Shown here piece after piece: positions 7,579 to 15,661 of a stretch of DNA of 22,445 bases; within the stretch, counting starts at the first letter, position 1; every line of letters starts with the position of its first letter. The DNA lies in contig DGQF01000019.1 in assembly GCA_002389675.1 (NCBI GenBank), positions 3,687 through 26,131 of the forward strand, written 5' to 3'. The DNA is from Gammaproteobacteria bacterium UBA4421. GTDB lineage: Bacteria > Pseudomonadota > Gammaproteobacteria > Pseudomonadales > Azotimanducaceae. The position numbers and the translations under genes were made by a program. Below the pieces are notes generated by a model, which did no database searches, was not told where the DNA came from, and saw only the letters and a list, made by a program, of their open reading frames with translations.

Positions 7579-8118
7579 TCAACGCCGCACCCAGCGAATA
7601 ACCCCGTAGGCGATCAACATCAGCATAGCGATGCCTGGCATCCAATATTTTGCAATCTCTCCCGCCAACGCGCCAACAGTGTGAAACAAAACAAACATAA
7701 TGGCGACATAGGTGAGTGCCGTGAGCACCACAATTGCGCTGAACTTGGGGTAGAAAACCTTGAAAAATCCGCAGGCGACATAGGCGGGCACGCGCGTTCC
7801 GGGCACAAACCGCACGACAAACAACGTCTTGAAAAGATCATGCTGAAGCCAATCTCCCGCCATCGACACTCTATTTTTTTGCGCAAAACGACGCGCCCAC
7901 TGCCGGTCGCGTGCAAAAAATCCCAGCCAATATTTCCACAAATCACTTGCGGTCAGTCCAATCAAAATAGCAAGGAACAAGGGGAATACCGGACCGACGC
8001 CCAACATAGAGGCCGTTGCAGCAGCGATAACTGCCACGTCTTCTTGCAGGAACGGTAAGCATGCAATCGCGATATACAGCGCCCAACCCGAAAGTCCTAG
8101 CAATGCCTCACCGTCCAT
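7579..8118 (-). CDS. DedA/VTT family membrane protein
   Basis: A 179-residue polytopic inner-membrane protein of the DedA (SNARE-associated, VTT) family, known for roles in lipid flipping, including undecaprenyl phosphate recycling, and in membrane homeostasis. The acidic pair Glu26-Asp27 in LPFLQEDVAV and the R-x3-G-x-R motif in VVRFVPGTRVPAY (Arg103, Gly107, Arg109) are the functional residues known for the family. Four or five hydrophobic segments and re-entrant-loop-like stretches are visible. I prefer ATG 8118. A TTG at 8136 would add six residues, and neither start has a strong ribosome-binding site. It is somewhat short for a DedA protein. It is divergent from the dienelactone hydrolase gene, and its substrate cannot be told. 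Confidence 0.87.
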   Translation of the reverse strand: MDGEALLGLSGWALYIAIACLPFLQEDVAVIAAATASMLGVGPVFPLFLAILIGLTASDLWKYWLGFFARDRQWARRFAQKNRVSMAGDWLQHDLFKTLFVVRFVPGTRVPAYVACGFFKVFYPKFSAIVVLTALTYVAIMFVLFHTVGALAGEIAKYWMPGIAMLMLIAYGVIRWVRR

Positions 8119-8293
8119 TTCTAATCCGCTAACCAAGCAACGTCCAAGTCTATCAGAGAACCTTACCTTTGCGACTGAGCATGAGTTAGGCCGCCATAAA
8201 CCAGCACCAGTATCGATGCCAAAACACAGACAGACTCGACATGCGCGAAGTACCTAGACAGCATACGAGGCTACAATTTACAGTGATGTTTTC

Positions 8294-8299
8294 AAAGGA
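8294..8299 (+). promoter_or_regulatory. Shine-Dalgarno deciding the dienelactone hydrolase start
   Basis: AAAGGA is eight bases before ATG 8308 but abuts and overlaps ATG 8299. This favours the second ATG as the start. Confidence 0.55.
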
Positions 8300-8307
8300 T
8301 GTCAAAT

Positions 8308-9195
8308 ATGCAACGTGCAACCGACGCTTGGCCCGATGCACCCGATCTGCAACACCGCACCCTCGCCTTCGACCTGAACGGTCATCATTTTGAGGGACAT
8401 TTAGTTGCACCGGCCGCAGAGGTTGGACCGAGACCTCTGATACTGGTAATCCACAACTACCAAGGACTCAAACAGTTCGATCGAGACGTCGCAGAATACC
8501 TCGCCCGTCTGGGCTATGTAGGACTTGCCATCGACATGTATGGCGACCAAGTTCCCATGGACCAAAGGGAATTCCCCACAGATCCTGCCCTGATTGAACC
8601 GTTCCAAAAGAAATGCTTTCAGGCCATGGTCTGGCTGGACCACGACCACAGCTGGTTCAGGGCGCTGCTGACCCAGTGGATTAAAGTAGGCCGCGCCGAC
8701 CCAGCCTGCGACGACCGGCGCGCACCTTCGGCCATCGGATATTGTTTTGGCGGCATGGCCGTTCTGGAATGTGTCAGAGCGGGGCTAGACCTCAGCGCAG
8801 CCATCTCCTTTCATGGCCTTTTGCAAACCGGTGAAGATCCAAATCCCGGGCACTTCGGCGCTGCGCGGCCACCACTGAAGCCCGCACCAAATCATTACAA
8901 CACCAACACCATTGTTTTGATTGAGAATGGCGCCAATGACCATCTCGTTTCACAACACAGCAAAGAGCGTTTTTTCACCGAAATGGATGACGCCGGGGTC
9001 GATTGGAGCTTTGTCGAACACGCACAGACACCACACGGGTTTGCACTACCACGACAAATCGGTCCTCCAGGACATTTACATCCAGCTGCCGACCTGCGGT
9101 CAACACAAAATATGCTCAGCCTGTTCAGAGAGGTTTACCCGGACATTGCTCAAAACCCGGTTACACACAACGCAGCCGGCACAGCTATTGCGTGA
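8308..9195 (+). CDS. Dienelactone hydrolase family protein
   Basis: A 295-residue alpha/beta hydrolase with a cysteine nucleophile. The triad can be read as Cys146 in GYCFGG, Asp211 in NGANDHLV and His243 in TPHGFALP, with an early strand LILVIHNYQGL. Classical carboxymethylenebutenolidase (about 235 residues) opens dienelactones in aromatic catabolism. This member is longer at both ends and has no aromatic-pathway genes beside it, so the substrate is uncertain. ATG 8308 is preferred over ATG 8299 on ribosome-binding-site spacing. It lacks a signal peptide and should be cytoplasmic. The membrane hydroxylase gene follows on the same strand after 94 bases. Confidence 0.9.
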   Translation: MQRATDAWPDAPDLQHRTLAFDLNGHHFEGHLVAPAAEVGPRPLILVIHNYQGLKQFDRDVAEYLARLGYVGLAIDMYGDQVPMDQREFPTDPALIEPFQKKCFQAMVWLDHDHSWFRALLTQWIKVGRADPACDDRRAPSAIGYCFGGMAVLECVRAGLDLSAAISFHGLLQTGEDPNPGHFGAARPPLKPAPNHYNTNTIVLIENGANDHLVSQHSKERFFTEMDDAGVDWSFVEHAQTPHGFALPRQIGPPGHLHPAADLRSTQNMLSLFREVYPDIAQNPVTHNAAGTAIA

Positions 9196-9289
9196 GGAAA
9201 CCAATCTCTGCAGATGACACAAATTAAACCACCAAATAATTATTCTGCGCGCAATGAAATCAAACCGGGCTTTGTTATGATCTGCCATC

Positions 9290-10111
9290 ATGAATATTGA
9301 CCTTGATACCGGCCGCCTCATCGTATTTGTGGGTGGGTTATTTATTTTTGCGATTATGGAACGGTTCATGGCATCGCGCAGCGCAACCAATTCCCTCGGG
9401 AAGCGGATTGCCCTGCATAGCCTCATTGCCGCAGTCAATACAACCCTCGTGCGTATTTTGATCTATGTGCCCTTACTGGCTTGGATTGTTTATGTTGAAC
9501 AAATGGGCTGGGGCGCAGCACGCTGGCTAGGCTTAAATGGCGCGGCAGAATTTGTAGTTTCTATTGTCGTTCTCGATGCATTCGATTACTTCTGGCACCG
9601 AGCAAACCATCGCATTCCTTTCCTTTGGCGTTTTCACAAAGCGCATCATTCGGACAACGACCTTGATGTATTCACCGCCCTACGATTCCACCCCGGAGAA
9701 CTATTTATTTCGTCTGGCGTTAAAGCGGTATGGATCGTATTGTGGGGGCCCTCTGCAATCGCATGGTTCTTATTTGAGATGATGGTTAGCCTCTGCGCAC
9801 AAATGCATCACGCTAACCTTGATCTTCCTGACCGTATTGAAAAACCGCTCGCCAAATTATGGGTTACGCCAAGATTTCACGCCGCCCACCACCTCGTCGA
9901 CCGACAGTATGGCGACAGAAATTTTTCTACTCTGCTCAGCTGTTGGGATACGTTGTTCTCAAGTCAGGCTCCTTGGATTACCCATGAGGGTATCACTCAA
10001 AAGGTCATGGGACTGCCGGATGCACGCGAGCAGACACTTTCGCCCCTGCAACTGTTGCTCGAACCACTAAAAACCCGTAACTTGTCCCTTGGCGACCGTA
10101 ACACCAGCTGA
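9290..10111 (+). CDS. Sterol desaturase / fatty acid hydroxylase superfamily protein
   Basis: A 273-residue integral membrane di-iron oxygenase. Two hydrophobic N-terminal segments precede the histidine clusters: HRANH (103-107), HKAHH (116-120), MHH (His173, His174) and HAAHH (197-201). These match the eight-histidine pattern that binds two irons in the superfamily (C4-sterol methyl oxidase, fatty acid and carotenoid hydroxylases). The histidines face the cytoplasm. The substrate could be a lipid, sterol-like or hopanoid molecule, or a carotenoid; no neighbour decides. The ATG has no obvious Shine-Dalgarno. The end is well defined and is followed by a short hairpin before the EHGG gene. Confidence 0.9.
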   Translation: MNIDLDTGRLIVFVGGLFIFAIMERFMASRSATNSLGKRIALHSLIAAVNTTLVRILIYVPLLAWIVYVEQMGWGAARWLGLNGAAEFVVSIVVLDAFDYFWHRANHRIPFLWRFHKAHHSDNDLDVFTALRFHPGELFISSGVKAVWIVLWGPSAIAWFLFEMMVSLCAQMHHANLDLPDRIEKPLAKLWVTPRFHAAHHLVDRQYGDRNFSTLLSCWDTLFSSQAPWITHEGITQKVMGLPDAREQTLSPLQLLLEPLKTRNLSLGDRNTS

Positions 10112-10118
10112 GCAGTTT

Positions 10119-10137
10119 TCAGGCAACTCGGGCCTGA
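10119..10137 (+). terminator. Weak hairpin after the hydroxylase gene
   Basis: TCAGGC (10119-10124) and GCCTGA (10132-10137) form a 6-bp stem with a 7-base loop, eight bases after the stop. No T-tract follows, so this may be a transcript-end stabiliser or chance. Confidence 0.25.
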
Positions 10138-10179
10138 GTGATGTGAGGGTCTTGTGATTATTAAAATGGACACAAAACA

Positions 10180-10440
10180 ATGAAGACAATCGTTCTATTC
10201 GTTCTGCTCGCACTATTTTCGTTGACTGCTCAGGCTGACGGTCACGCAAACGAGCACGGCGGGAAACCCGCCAGTTCTCAAGAGCATGGCGGTAGCGCTG
10301 CGGCAACCAGCGAACACGGTGGTACAGCGGCAGAAGACGAGGCACATGACGCTGAGGACCACAGCACCATGGAGCACGGTGGAGAAGCCGCCGAGTCTAA
10401 CGAGCACGGCGGAAAAGCGGCACATTCTAAAGACAGTTAA
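10180..10440 (+). CDS. Small secreted EHGG decapeptide-repeat protein
   Basis: An 86-residue protein of unknown function. A Sec signal peptide covers residues 1-19 (MKTIVLFVLLALFSLTAQA). The mature part is built on an exact 10-residue period: EHGG starts at residues 25, 35, 45, 65 and 75, and the missing register at 55 holds a degenerate AHDA. One histidine is thus kept every ten residues (26, 36, 46, 56, 66, 76). The spacers are Ala, Ser, Thr, Lys and Glu rich, and the protein is acidic and probably disordered. Metal binding, for example zinc, copper or nickel, in the periplasm is inference from the histidine spacing. The secreted protein encoded 36 bases downstream is probably co-transcribed. 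No clear ribosome-binding site is seen. Confidence 0.8.
   Translation: MKTIVLFVLLALFSLTAQADGHANEHGGKPASSQEHGGSAAATSEHGGTAAEDEAHDAEDHSTMEHGGEAAESNEHGGKAAHSKDS
10252..10431 (+). repeat. Six in-register 30-bp coding repeats (EHGG units)
   Basis: Six consecutive 30-base units encode the EHGG decapeptides. Five begin with GA(A/G)CA(C/T)GG(C/T)GG-like codons and the fourth is degenerate. Synonymous variation and divergent spacers suggest an old duplication rather than a recent slippage array. Confidence 0.75.
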
Positions 10441-10476
10441 AGGATAACAACCTAAACATCCTGTCAACGCAATCTG

Positions 10477-10965
10477 TTGAAGAGGCCGGATAAATTGCTC
10501 CTAACGTGCGCTAGCCGTCTGCTATTGTGGGCGGTTATCACGTTGGTTGTGACCACAAAATTAAGTTGGGCTGGCGACTCCAAAAACCCGCCCACTAAAT
10601 TTTACGCTCAAGACATTAAGTCCGCCATGCGCAGCCACCTCGAACAAGTCACCGACACAGACGGTCTATTCCACATTACCGACAATGTCACCGAGCAAGC
10701 GCTGACTCTAAAGTTTGTACAGATACATGATCCAGTTAGACAGATTGGCACGGACATCTATTTTGCCTGCACCGACTTCCACGTTGACGGCAAATCCGAC
10801 AAACTTTATGACATTGACTTCTGGCTGCACGAGGAAAATGGTGAACTAGTGGTCTACCAGACTAAAATTCACAAAGAACCGCGTCGGTCGCTACTATACG
10901 GCTGGTATAAACACCCTCGCTACACATTCGTGAACGATGAGATCGAATACTTGTATAGCGATTGA
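10477..10965 (+). CDS. Secreted protein of unknown function, partner of the EHGG protein
   Basis: A 162-residue protein with a hydrophobic N-terminal segment (about residues 14-32, ending LSWA) that looks like a Sec signal peptide or anchor. The mature region is compact and mixed alpha/beta. It has an early helix (DIKSAMRSHLEQ), a block KFVQIHDPVRQIGTDIYFACTDFHVDG with one cysteine and two histidines, then LYDIDFWLHEENGEL and a late IHKEPRR/RYTFVNDE region. I do not know its activity. The start is TTG 10477: an in-frame stop at 10453-10455 and the need to keep the signal segment leave no ATG. It lies in the same frame as the EHGG gene, separated by two stop codons. Neighbourhood and shared export suggest a joint role. 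Confidence 0.7.
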   Translation: MKRPDKLLLTCASRLLLWAVITLVVTTKLSWAGDSKNPPTKFYAQDIKSAMRSHLEQVTDTDGLFHITDNVTEQALTLKFVQIHDPVRQIGTDIYFACTDFHVDGKSDKLYDIDFWLHEENGELVVYQTKIHKEPRRSLLYGWYKHPRYTFVNDEIEYLYSD

Positions 10966-11084
10966 AACAACACATGTTTGCGTTGTACCCATCACCCTGC
11001 AGGCCACTCTAAAACCGTTCCTCTAAAGCCAATGAGGGCCTGCGACCCATTGGTGGGGTCAGATAGGCAGCTCAGCGTGCGCTG

Positions 11085-11951
11085 CTAAAGCTGCTTCAAT
11101 TCTTTCTTCAACGCTTTCTCTACGCGCTTACTCGGATTCATCGATAATGCCAGCTTAGCTTCTTCCTTAGCAGCCTGCAGGCGCCCCAGACGCTCATTTG
11201 CCCTGACCCGCATAAGGTAGGCTACCGTGATATCAGGATCCCACCATCTTTTCTCTCCTTCTAGGAACTGGGCAGCCGCTGTGAGGGCTTTTTCATAGTT
11301 CTCGGTTGCCATGTACAGCTGCGCCAGCGACATATAGGGGCCTGCACGATCCATTAGGATTGCCGCTTCCTGATAGGCTGCCTCGGCGCCTGCCGAATCA
11401 TCTTGTAAACTGAGCAGCAGGCCTTTCGCCATCGCGCCATAGCCCTTATCCTGCTGATCAATCTCCTGCACCATGTTCACTGCGCGATCCATATCGCCAC
11501 CGGCTATCCCCGGCGCACTAGCGTAATACGCAAATATTGCGTACCTGGCATCGAGATTTTGTGGATTCTTAGCAACCGCGTCCTGCCAAGACGACAATGA
11601 TTTTTTGGCTGTACCTACTTTTTTGAATACGTTGACTTTGTCTACAAGCTCCAGATAGACCAATCCCGCCAAATAAAAGGCCTCGCTGTCTTTCCCATAG
11701 CTGACCTGCAATGCTTCCAGTGTCTTCAATGAAGCGGCCAAATCCCCGGTCAAATACTGCACCCTAGCAAGATGGAATTGTGTATCTCGGGTCCGCTGCG
11801 CCTCGGGCAAGTCGCTCAATGAGCTCAGGGCTGCTTCAAAATCTCTCGCGTGAACTGCATCAAGCGCTGAAACAAGGGTCTCGTCGGCCGCGACGGGTAA
11901 ACAAAGGATCATGCAAAGGAGAAGGATTGTCAGTGATCGCATAGACCGCAT
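11085..11951 (-). CDS. Periplasmic TPR-repeat protein
   Basis: A 288-residue protein with a signal peptide (MRSMRSLTILLLCMILCLPVAA, cleavage near residue 22) followed by helical TPR-like units. Clear ones are HLARVQYLTGDLAASLKTLEAL, AFYLAGLVYLEL, ARYAIFAYY, GLLLSLQDDSAGAEAAYQEAA, PYMSLAQLYMATENYEKALTAA and the last AYLMRVRANERLGRLQAAKEEAKLAL. TPR proteins are protein-protein scaffolds, and no partner can be named from the context. It ends with a lysine-rich tail. ATG 11951 is used; ATG 11942 is equally possible and neither has a good ribosome-binding site. It is divergent from the ATL gene. Confidence 0.85.
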   Translation of the reverse strand: MRSMRSLTILLLCMILCLPVAADETLVSALDAVHARDFEAALSSLSDLPEAQRTRDTQFHLARVQYLTGDLAASLKTLEALQVSYGKDSEAFYLAGLVYLELVDKVNVFKKVGTAKKSLSSWQDAVAKNPQNLDARYAIFAYYASAPGIAGGDMDRAVNMVQEIDQQDKGYGAMAKGLLLSLQDDSAGAEAAYQEAAILMDRAGPYMSLAQLYMATENYEKALTAAAQFLEGEKRWWDPDITVAYLMRVRANERLGRLQAAKEEAKLALSMNPSKRVEKALKKELKQL

Positions 11952-12085
11952 ACCAATGTAAAGAACAGCCTTGGAGCATACAAAATTTTTAGCCGAACTT
12001 CACAGGGAAGACAAACATTCAAGCGGTGATCGAAGTTGTTGTAGGATAATACGCCAGCATCCCTCCAGAGCAGATTATTTTTCCG

Positions 12086-12394
12086 ATGACAGCTCGCCGC
12101 TCTACTGCGTTAAAACAAGCGATTTGGCTCGTCATTGCGGCCATCCCTCACGGCCGCGTATGCACATACGGTGATATTGCAAACATGGCAGGACAACCGG
12201 GACAAGCGCGCTGGGTCGGACGATTATTGTCCGAGCTTCCTCCAGACAGTACTTTACCATGGCACCGCGTTGTGAATGCGAGCGGCAAAATCACTCATCC
12301 CAACGCCAGCAAACAAGTGCAGCGCTTGCAGGATGAAGGTATTCAAACTGTCCATCAAAGAGTTGCGCTCAAGCGATACCGTTGGCAGCCATGA
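12086..12394 (+). CDS. Alkyltransferase-like protein (ATL), MGMT family
   Basis: A 102-residue DNA-repair protein matching the C-terminal domain of O6-alkylguanine-DNA alkyltransferase. The active-site PCHR motif is replaced by PWHR (58-61), so it cannot accept alkyl groups. ATL proteins (E. coli YbaZ type) bind O6-alkylguanine, flip the base and steer the lesion to nucleotide excision repair. The GRVCTYGDIA block (Tyr28) and the arginine in ARWVGRLLS (Arg42) correspond to the nucleotide-flipping tyrosine and arginine finger of the family. The protein lacks the N-terminal domain of full MGMT, as expected. ATG 12086 has no strong ribosome-binding site. It ends 54 bases from the convergent amidohydrolase. 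Confidence 0.92.
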   Translation: MTARRSTALKQAIWLVIAAIPHGRVCTYGDIANMAGQPGQARWVGRLLSELPPDSTLPWHRVVNASGKITHPNASKQVQRLQDEGIQTVHQRVALKRYRWQP

Positions 12395-12448
12395 CAGCTA
12401 GATTCGCACAACGTTTAACTCTGTCGCTGCAAATACACAATCAAATCG

Positions 12449-15400
12449 TTAGGGTAACGCCGCCGAAAACCAAAAAGGCTCAAGCTGATGATCTCCGGTT
12501 AAGGTTTCTCGGAGATTCCCTGCCTCATAAAGGCGCCCGTTAAGCATCACATGACTAATATCATCTGTCCTGCGAATATCTTCGAGCGGATTGCTGTTCA
12601 TGATCACAAGATCAGCCAGTTTGCCAACCTCGATTGAACCTAAGTCATTCGCCATCCCCAAATATTGCGCAGGGTTTATCGTAGACAGCGACAATACCTG
12701 CATCGCCGACATTCCCCCCCGAGCAAAACTCCACATCTCCCAATGTGTTGCCAGCCCTTCTCTCTGGCCGTGTGCACCGGTGTTAACCACAACACCAACA
12801 TCAAGCAAGCGCTTGGCCGACCGCGCAGCATCATCATCACGGTAATCTCTTTCGGGTGCCTTGAGCCGCCGGACCGAGCGAGGCTGCAAAATAGTCGGCG
12901 GCACAAACCCAGAAAGTATTGGATGGGTCCACACATCACTTTCAGCATAATAATAATCTTCCGATGTAAGCCCCCCGTATACCACCACTAACGTGGGGGT
13001 ATACCCCACTTGAGAAGCACCCCAAAACTGCACCACATCGTCATACAGATTAAGCGCCGGCACATTGTGCTCAATCCCCGTGGACCCATCAGCTATGAGA
13101 TTCATATCCATATGAAACAATGAGCCCCCTTCAGCGACAACCAACATTTGTTCGATTCGGGCGGCCTCAATGACCTGTTGACGTTGCTCTCGACGCGGTT
13201 GGTTATAGTTCTTTATGCTGATCGCGCCCTGCGCCTTAAGTCGGCGAACATGCCTTAACGCATCCTCAAGATTCGACACCGGCGCAAATCCGAGGCTTTT
13301 GGCACCATAGACAATGTTGCCGGTAGAAAAAATTCTAGGACCCAGTATTTTGCCTGCTCGCTGATATTCCGCCGCCGCAAACACTTGCGCTGCGTTGCTG
13401 GACGGGTTGTGGACCGTAGTCACCCCTAATGCCAAATGAGCAAGCATATTGTAGTTCTGTTCAGGGACCACATTACCCCTGGCATACGGTCCGTGGGCGT
13501 GCGCATCAATCATGCCAGGCATGATGGTTTTGCCTCTTGCATTGAACACCTTTGCATCTTGCGGAATACGCACATCCGTCCCTAGCGCCTTAATACGGTT
13601 ACCTTCTATCAAGACCGTTGCGTTATCTAACACACCACGCTCAGCGTTCATCGTAATCAGACGAGCGCCAATAATTGCCGTTATTCCTGCTGGCTTTGCC
13701 GCGGTTGCCCGCATGGACAGGGGTGTTTTCTGCAAATTAGGTTGTTCGTTAAACAACACATCATCAACATCAGCGGTGAAGTAATCTGGCCCGGTTGACC
13801 ACGACAGCGACCGGCTGTCATTCGACCAGTGCACAAATAATCCACCAACAAAACTGGCGCGTTTACCTGGCACAGTAGCCATTTTGGGGCTCAGTACCAA
13901 AGGTTGGCCGGTTAAAGGACGCAGCGCCACGTGCACGTCAAACCCTTGCTGATGAGCAATATAATGGCCATTGGGAGAGACATAAATCACCCGCGCCAAA
14001 TCACTTATCGCTTCCTCGCGAACATCACCACCCAAGCGGTCCATCGACAACAGTCGGGTCTTTGCGTCATCGCTACCGCGACCCGATGTCGAGCGTTCCC
14101 TCTTATTTATGAACAGTCGGCCGCCCGGACCAAAATGCGGCGCAAAACCCTGCCGGGTAACCAAGCGCATTGCACCCGTATCTATAGACATCAAATAAAC
14201 ACCGGGCTCAGTTCCCCAATGCGGGCTTGTGAGCGCACTCCCGGTATTTTTTAAAAACAACAAGTGGCGATTATCTGGCGATACCGTTAACGATGCGTAA
14301 TGCCCTGGCTGCCGGCTGAGTTGCTTAGACAGTCCCCCACGGCGCGACACGCTGCGCATACTGGCAAGGCTATCGTCTTGCCAGTTTAAAAAATAAATTG
14401 TCTGACCGTCCGGTGCCCACACCGGCGAATATTCAAACCCTTCACTATCTGTTGTCAGTCGTCTTGCAGTCTGATTGTCCCGTTTGATCCAAAGCTTGCC
14501 TAAAGATTCAAACAGCACCTCTTCATTGACCGGCGACCGACTGGCGAAGCGGACCATGCTCGTTTGAAATTCATCGGGGGCCACGGCAACTTTTGGCTGC
14601 GGCGGCGCAAATAGCAGACGCTGATCACGCACTCGAAAAGGTATATTCGTAACTTCTCCGCTGGCCAGCGCCACCGACCGGATCTTGCCCCCCGCCCAGT
14701 AGACCAAACCATGGCTATCAGGCATCCACGCAATATTTGGATAAACCCCATTGACCGCCCAAGTTTCTTGCATATCGGGATCCAGATTATCTGCAATAAC
14801 TTGATCTATGCCTGATTCTAGGGCCTTTACATGCAACTTACTGATGCCTTCAACGCGCTTAATGTACGCTAAGCTTTTTCCATCCGGGGACGGCGTTGGG
14901 CGTACCGCGCCACCTGGACCGCCGGCAACTACCTGAGTTCGCCTGCTGATCAAATCCAGCGACTTGATATTGAATACCTGTGAATTACTGTCCTGATGAT
15001 AAACAAACATATCACCCGGCGTTGCGTTTTGTGTGAAATACAAACGCTGCCCGTCCGGTGAGAAGGCCGGCTCACCCAATTCTTTCTGATAATTCGCGCT
15101 TGGCTTTTTTACCACCGCCACACCCTGCGCATCGGGCTGTCCTGATACGTGGTAAAGCCAGATTTCGCCCGTGCCCAAAGACCTAGAAGTTGTAAAGTGT
15201 TTCCGCGCTGCTATGTATTGACCATCCGGCGACCATGCTGGACTATTGAGTAGTCTGAAGGATTCGAAAGTAATCTGCTTTAAAGCACCGTCTGCCAGTC
15301 TTAGGGTCCAAATATTATCCCCGCCATCCCGATCCGAAGTGAAGGCAATAAAACGTCCGTCCGGAGAAAATCGCGGCTGAATATCCCAACTATGATCGCC

Positions 15401-15658
15401 GACCAGAAGTTTGGCCTCTCCGCCGGTTATCGGCAGAAGGTAAATATTGCCCAGCAAGTCAAAGACCAGATTTTGCCCATCAGGGGAAACGTCCAGACTC
15501 ATCCAGGTGCCCTCGTCAACATCCAGATCAATGCTTGTTGTTACTGCATCAACTGAGGGGGTCTCAACTTGCCAGTCCGCGACATCGCCGGCGCGGGCGT
15601 CGGCTACCCATATCAAAACGCACATTATCAACCAAAGGGTCAGTGCTGTTATCCGCAC
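12449..15658 (-). CDS. Exported beta-propeller/amidohydrolase fusion protein
   Basis: A 1069-residue protein with a signal peptide (cleavage near residue 23, ARAG). It has a long N-terminal TolB-like PD40 beta-propeller region (residues about 50-650, with repeated SPDGxxxxF units such as FSPDGRFIAFTSDRDGG) and a C-terminal metal-dependent amidohydrolase domain (about 670-1060). The hydrolase part shows DAHAH (His720, His722), Lys816 in SIKNYN as a likely carboxylated lysine, and His849 and His864. Where many members carry a final metal aspartate there is TGAHG (His963). Periplasmic hydrolysis of an amide, peptide-like or cyclic substrate is plausible, but the substrate is unknown. The GTG start lies 3 bases after the galM stop, with GAGG upstream, indicating co-transcription with galM. 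Confidence 0.9.
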   Translation of the reverse strand: MRITALTLWLIMCVLIWVADARAGDVADWQVETPSVDAVTTSIDLDVDEGTWMSLDVSPDGQNLVFDLLGNIYLLPITGGEAKLLVGDHSWDIQPRFSPDGRFIAFTSDRDGGDNIWTLRLADGALKQITFESFRLLNSPAWSPDGQYIAARKHFTTSRSLGTGEIWLYHVSGQPDAQGVAVVKKPSANYQKELGEPAFSPDGQRLYFTQNATPGDMFVYHQDSNSQVFNIKSLDLISRRTQVVAGGPGGAVRPTPSPDGKSLAYIKRVEGISKLHVKALESGIDQVIADNLDPDMQETWAVNGVYPNIAWMPDSHGLVYWAGGKIRSVALASGEVTNIPFRVRDQRLLFAPPQPKVAVAPDEFQTSMVRFASRSPVNEEVLFESLGKLWIKRDNQTARRLTTDSEGFEYSPVWAPDGQTIYFLNWQDDSLASMRSVSRRGGLSKQLSRQPGHYASLTVSPDNRHLLFLKNTGSALTSPHWGTEPGVYLMSIDTGAMRLVTRQGFAPHFGPGGRLFINKRERSTSGRGSDDAKTRLLSMDRLGGDVREEAISDLARVIYVSPNGHYIAHQQGFDVHVALRPLTGQPLVLSPKMATVPGKRASFVGGLFVHWSNDSRSLSWSTGPDYFTADVDDVLFNEQPNLQKTPLSMRATAAKPAGITAIIGARLITMNAERGVLDNATVLIEGNRIKALGTDVRIPQDAKVFNARGKTIMPGMIDAHAHGPYARGNVVPEQNYNMLAHLALGVTTVHNPSSNAAQVFAAAEYQRAGKILGPRIFSTGNIVYGAKSLGFAPVSNLEDALRHVRRLKAQGAISIKNYNQPRREQRQQVIEAARIEQMLVVAEGGSLFHMDMNLIADGSTGIEHNVPALNLYDDVVQFWGASQVGYTPTLVVVYGGLTSEDYYYAESDVWTHPILSGFVPPTILQPRSVRRLKAPERDYRDDDAARSAKRLLDVGVVVNTGAHGQREGLATHWEMWSFARGGMSAMQVLSLSTINPAQYLGMANDLGSIEVGKLADLVIMNSNPLEDIRRTDDISHVMLNGRLYEAGNLRETLTGDHQLEPFWFSAALP

Positions 15659-15661
15659 AAC

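Noticed and set aside
10252..10431. Regular 30-bp repeats that could look like a CRISPR or minisatellite
   Set aside because: The units are contiguous coding codons for the EHGG decapeptide in one open frame; there are no spacers or cas genes.
11029..11053. Inverted repeat CCAATG/CATTGG between the EHGG partner gene and the TPR gene
   Set aside because: Only a 6-bp stem with a 13-base loop and no T-run on either strand; too weak to call a terminator.
11971..12174. A 67-residue plus-strand frame before and over the ATL start
   Set aside because: It overlaps the well-supported ATL gene in another frame and has low-complexity, non-protein-like composition.
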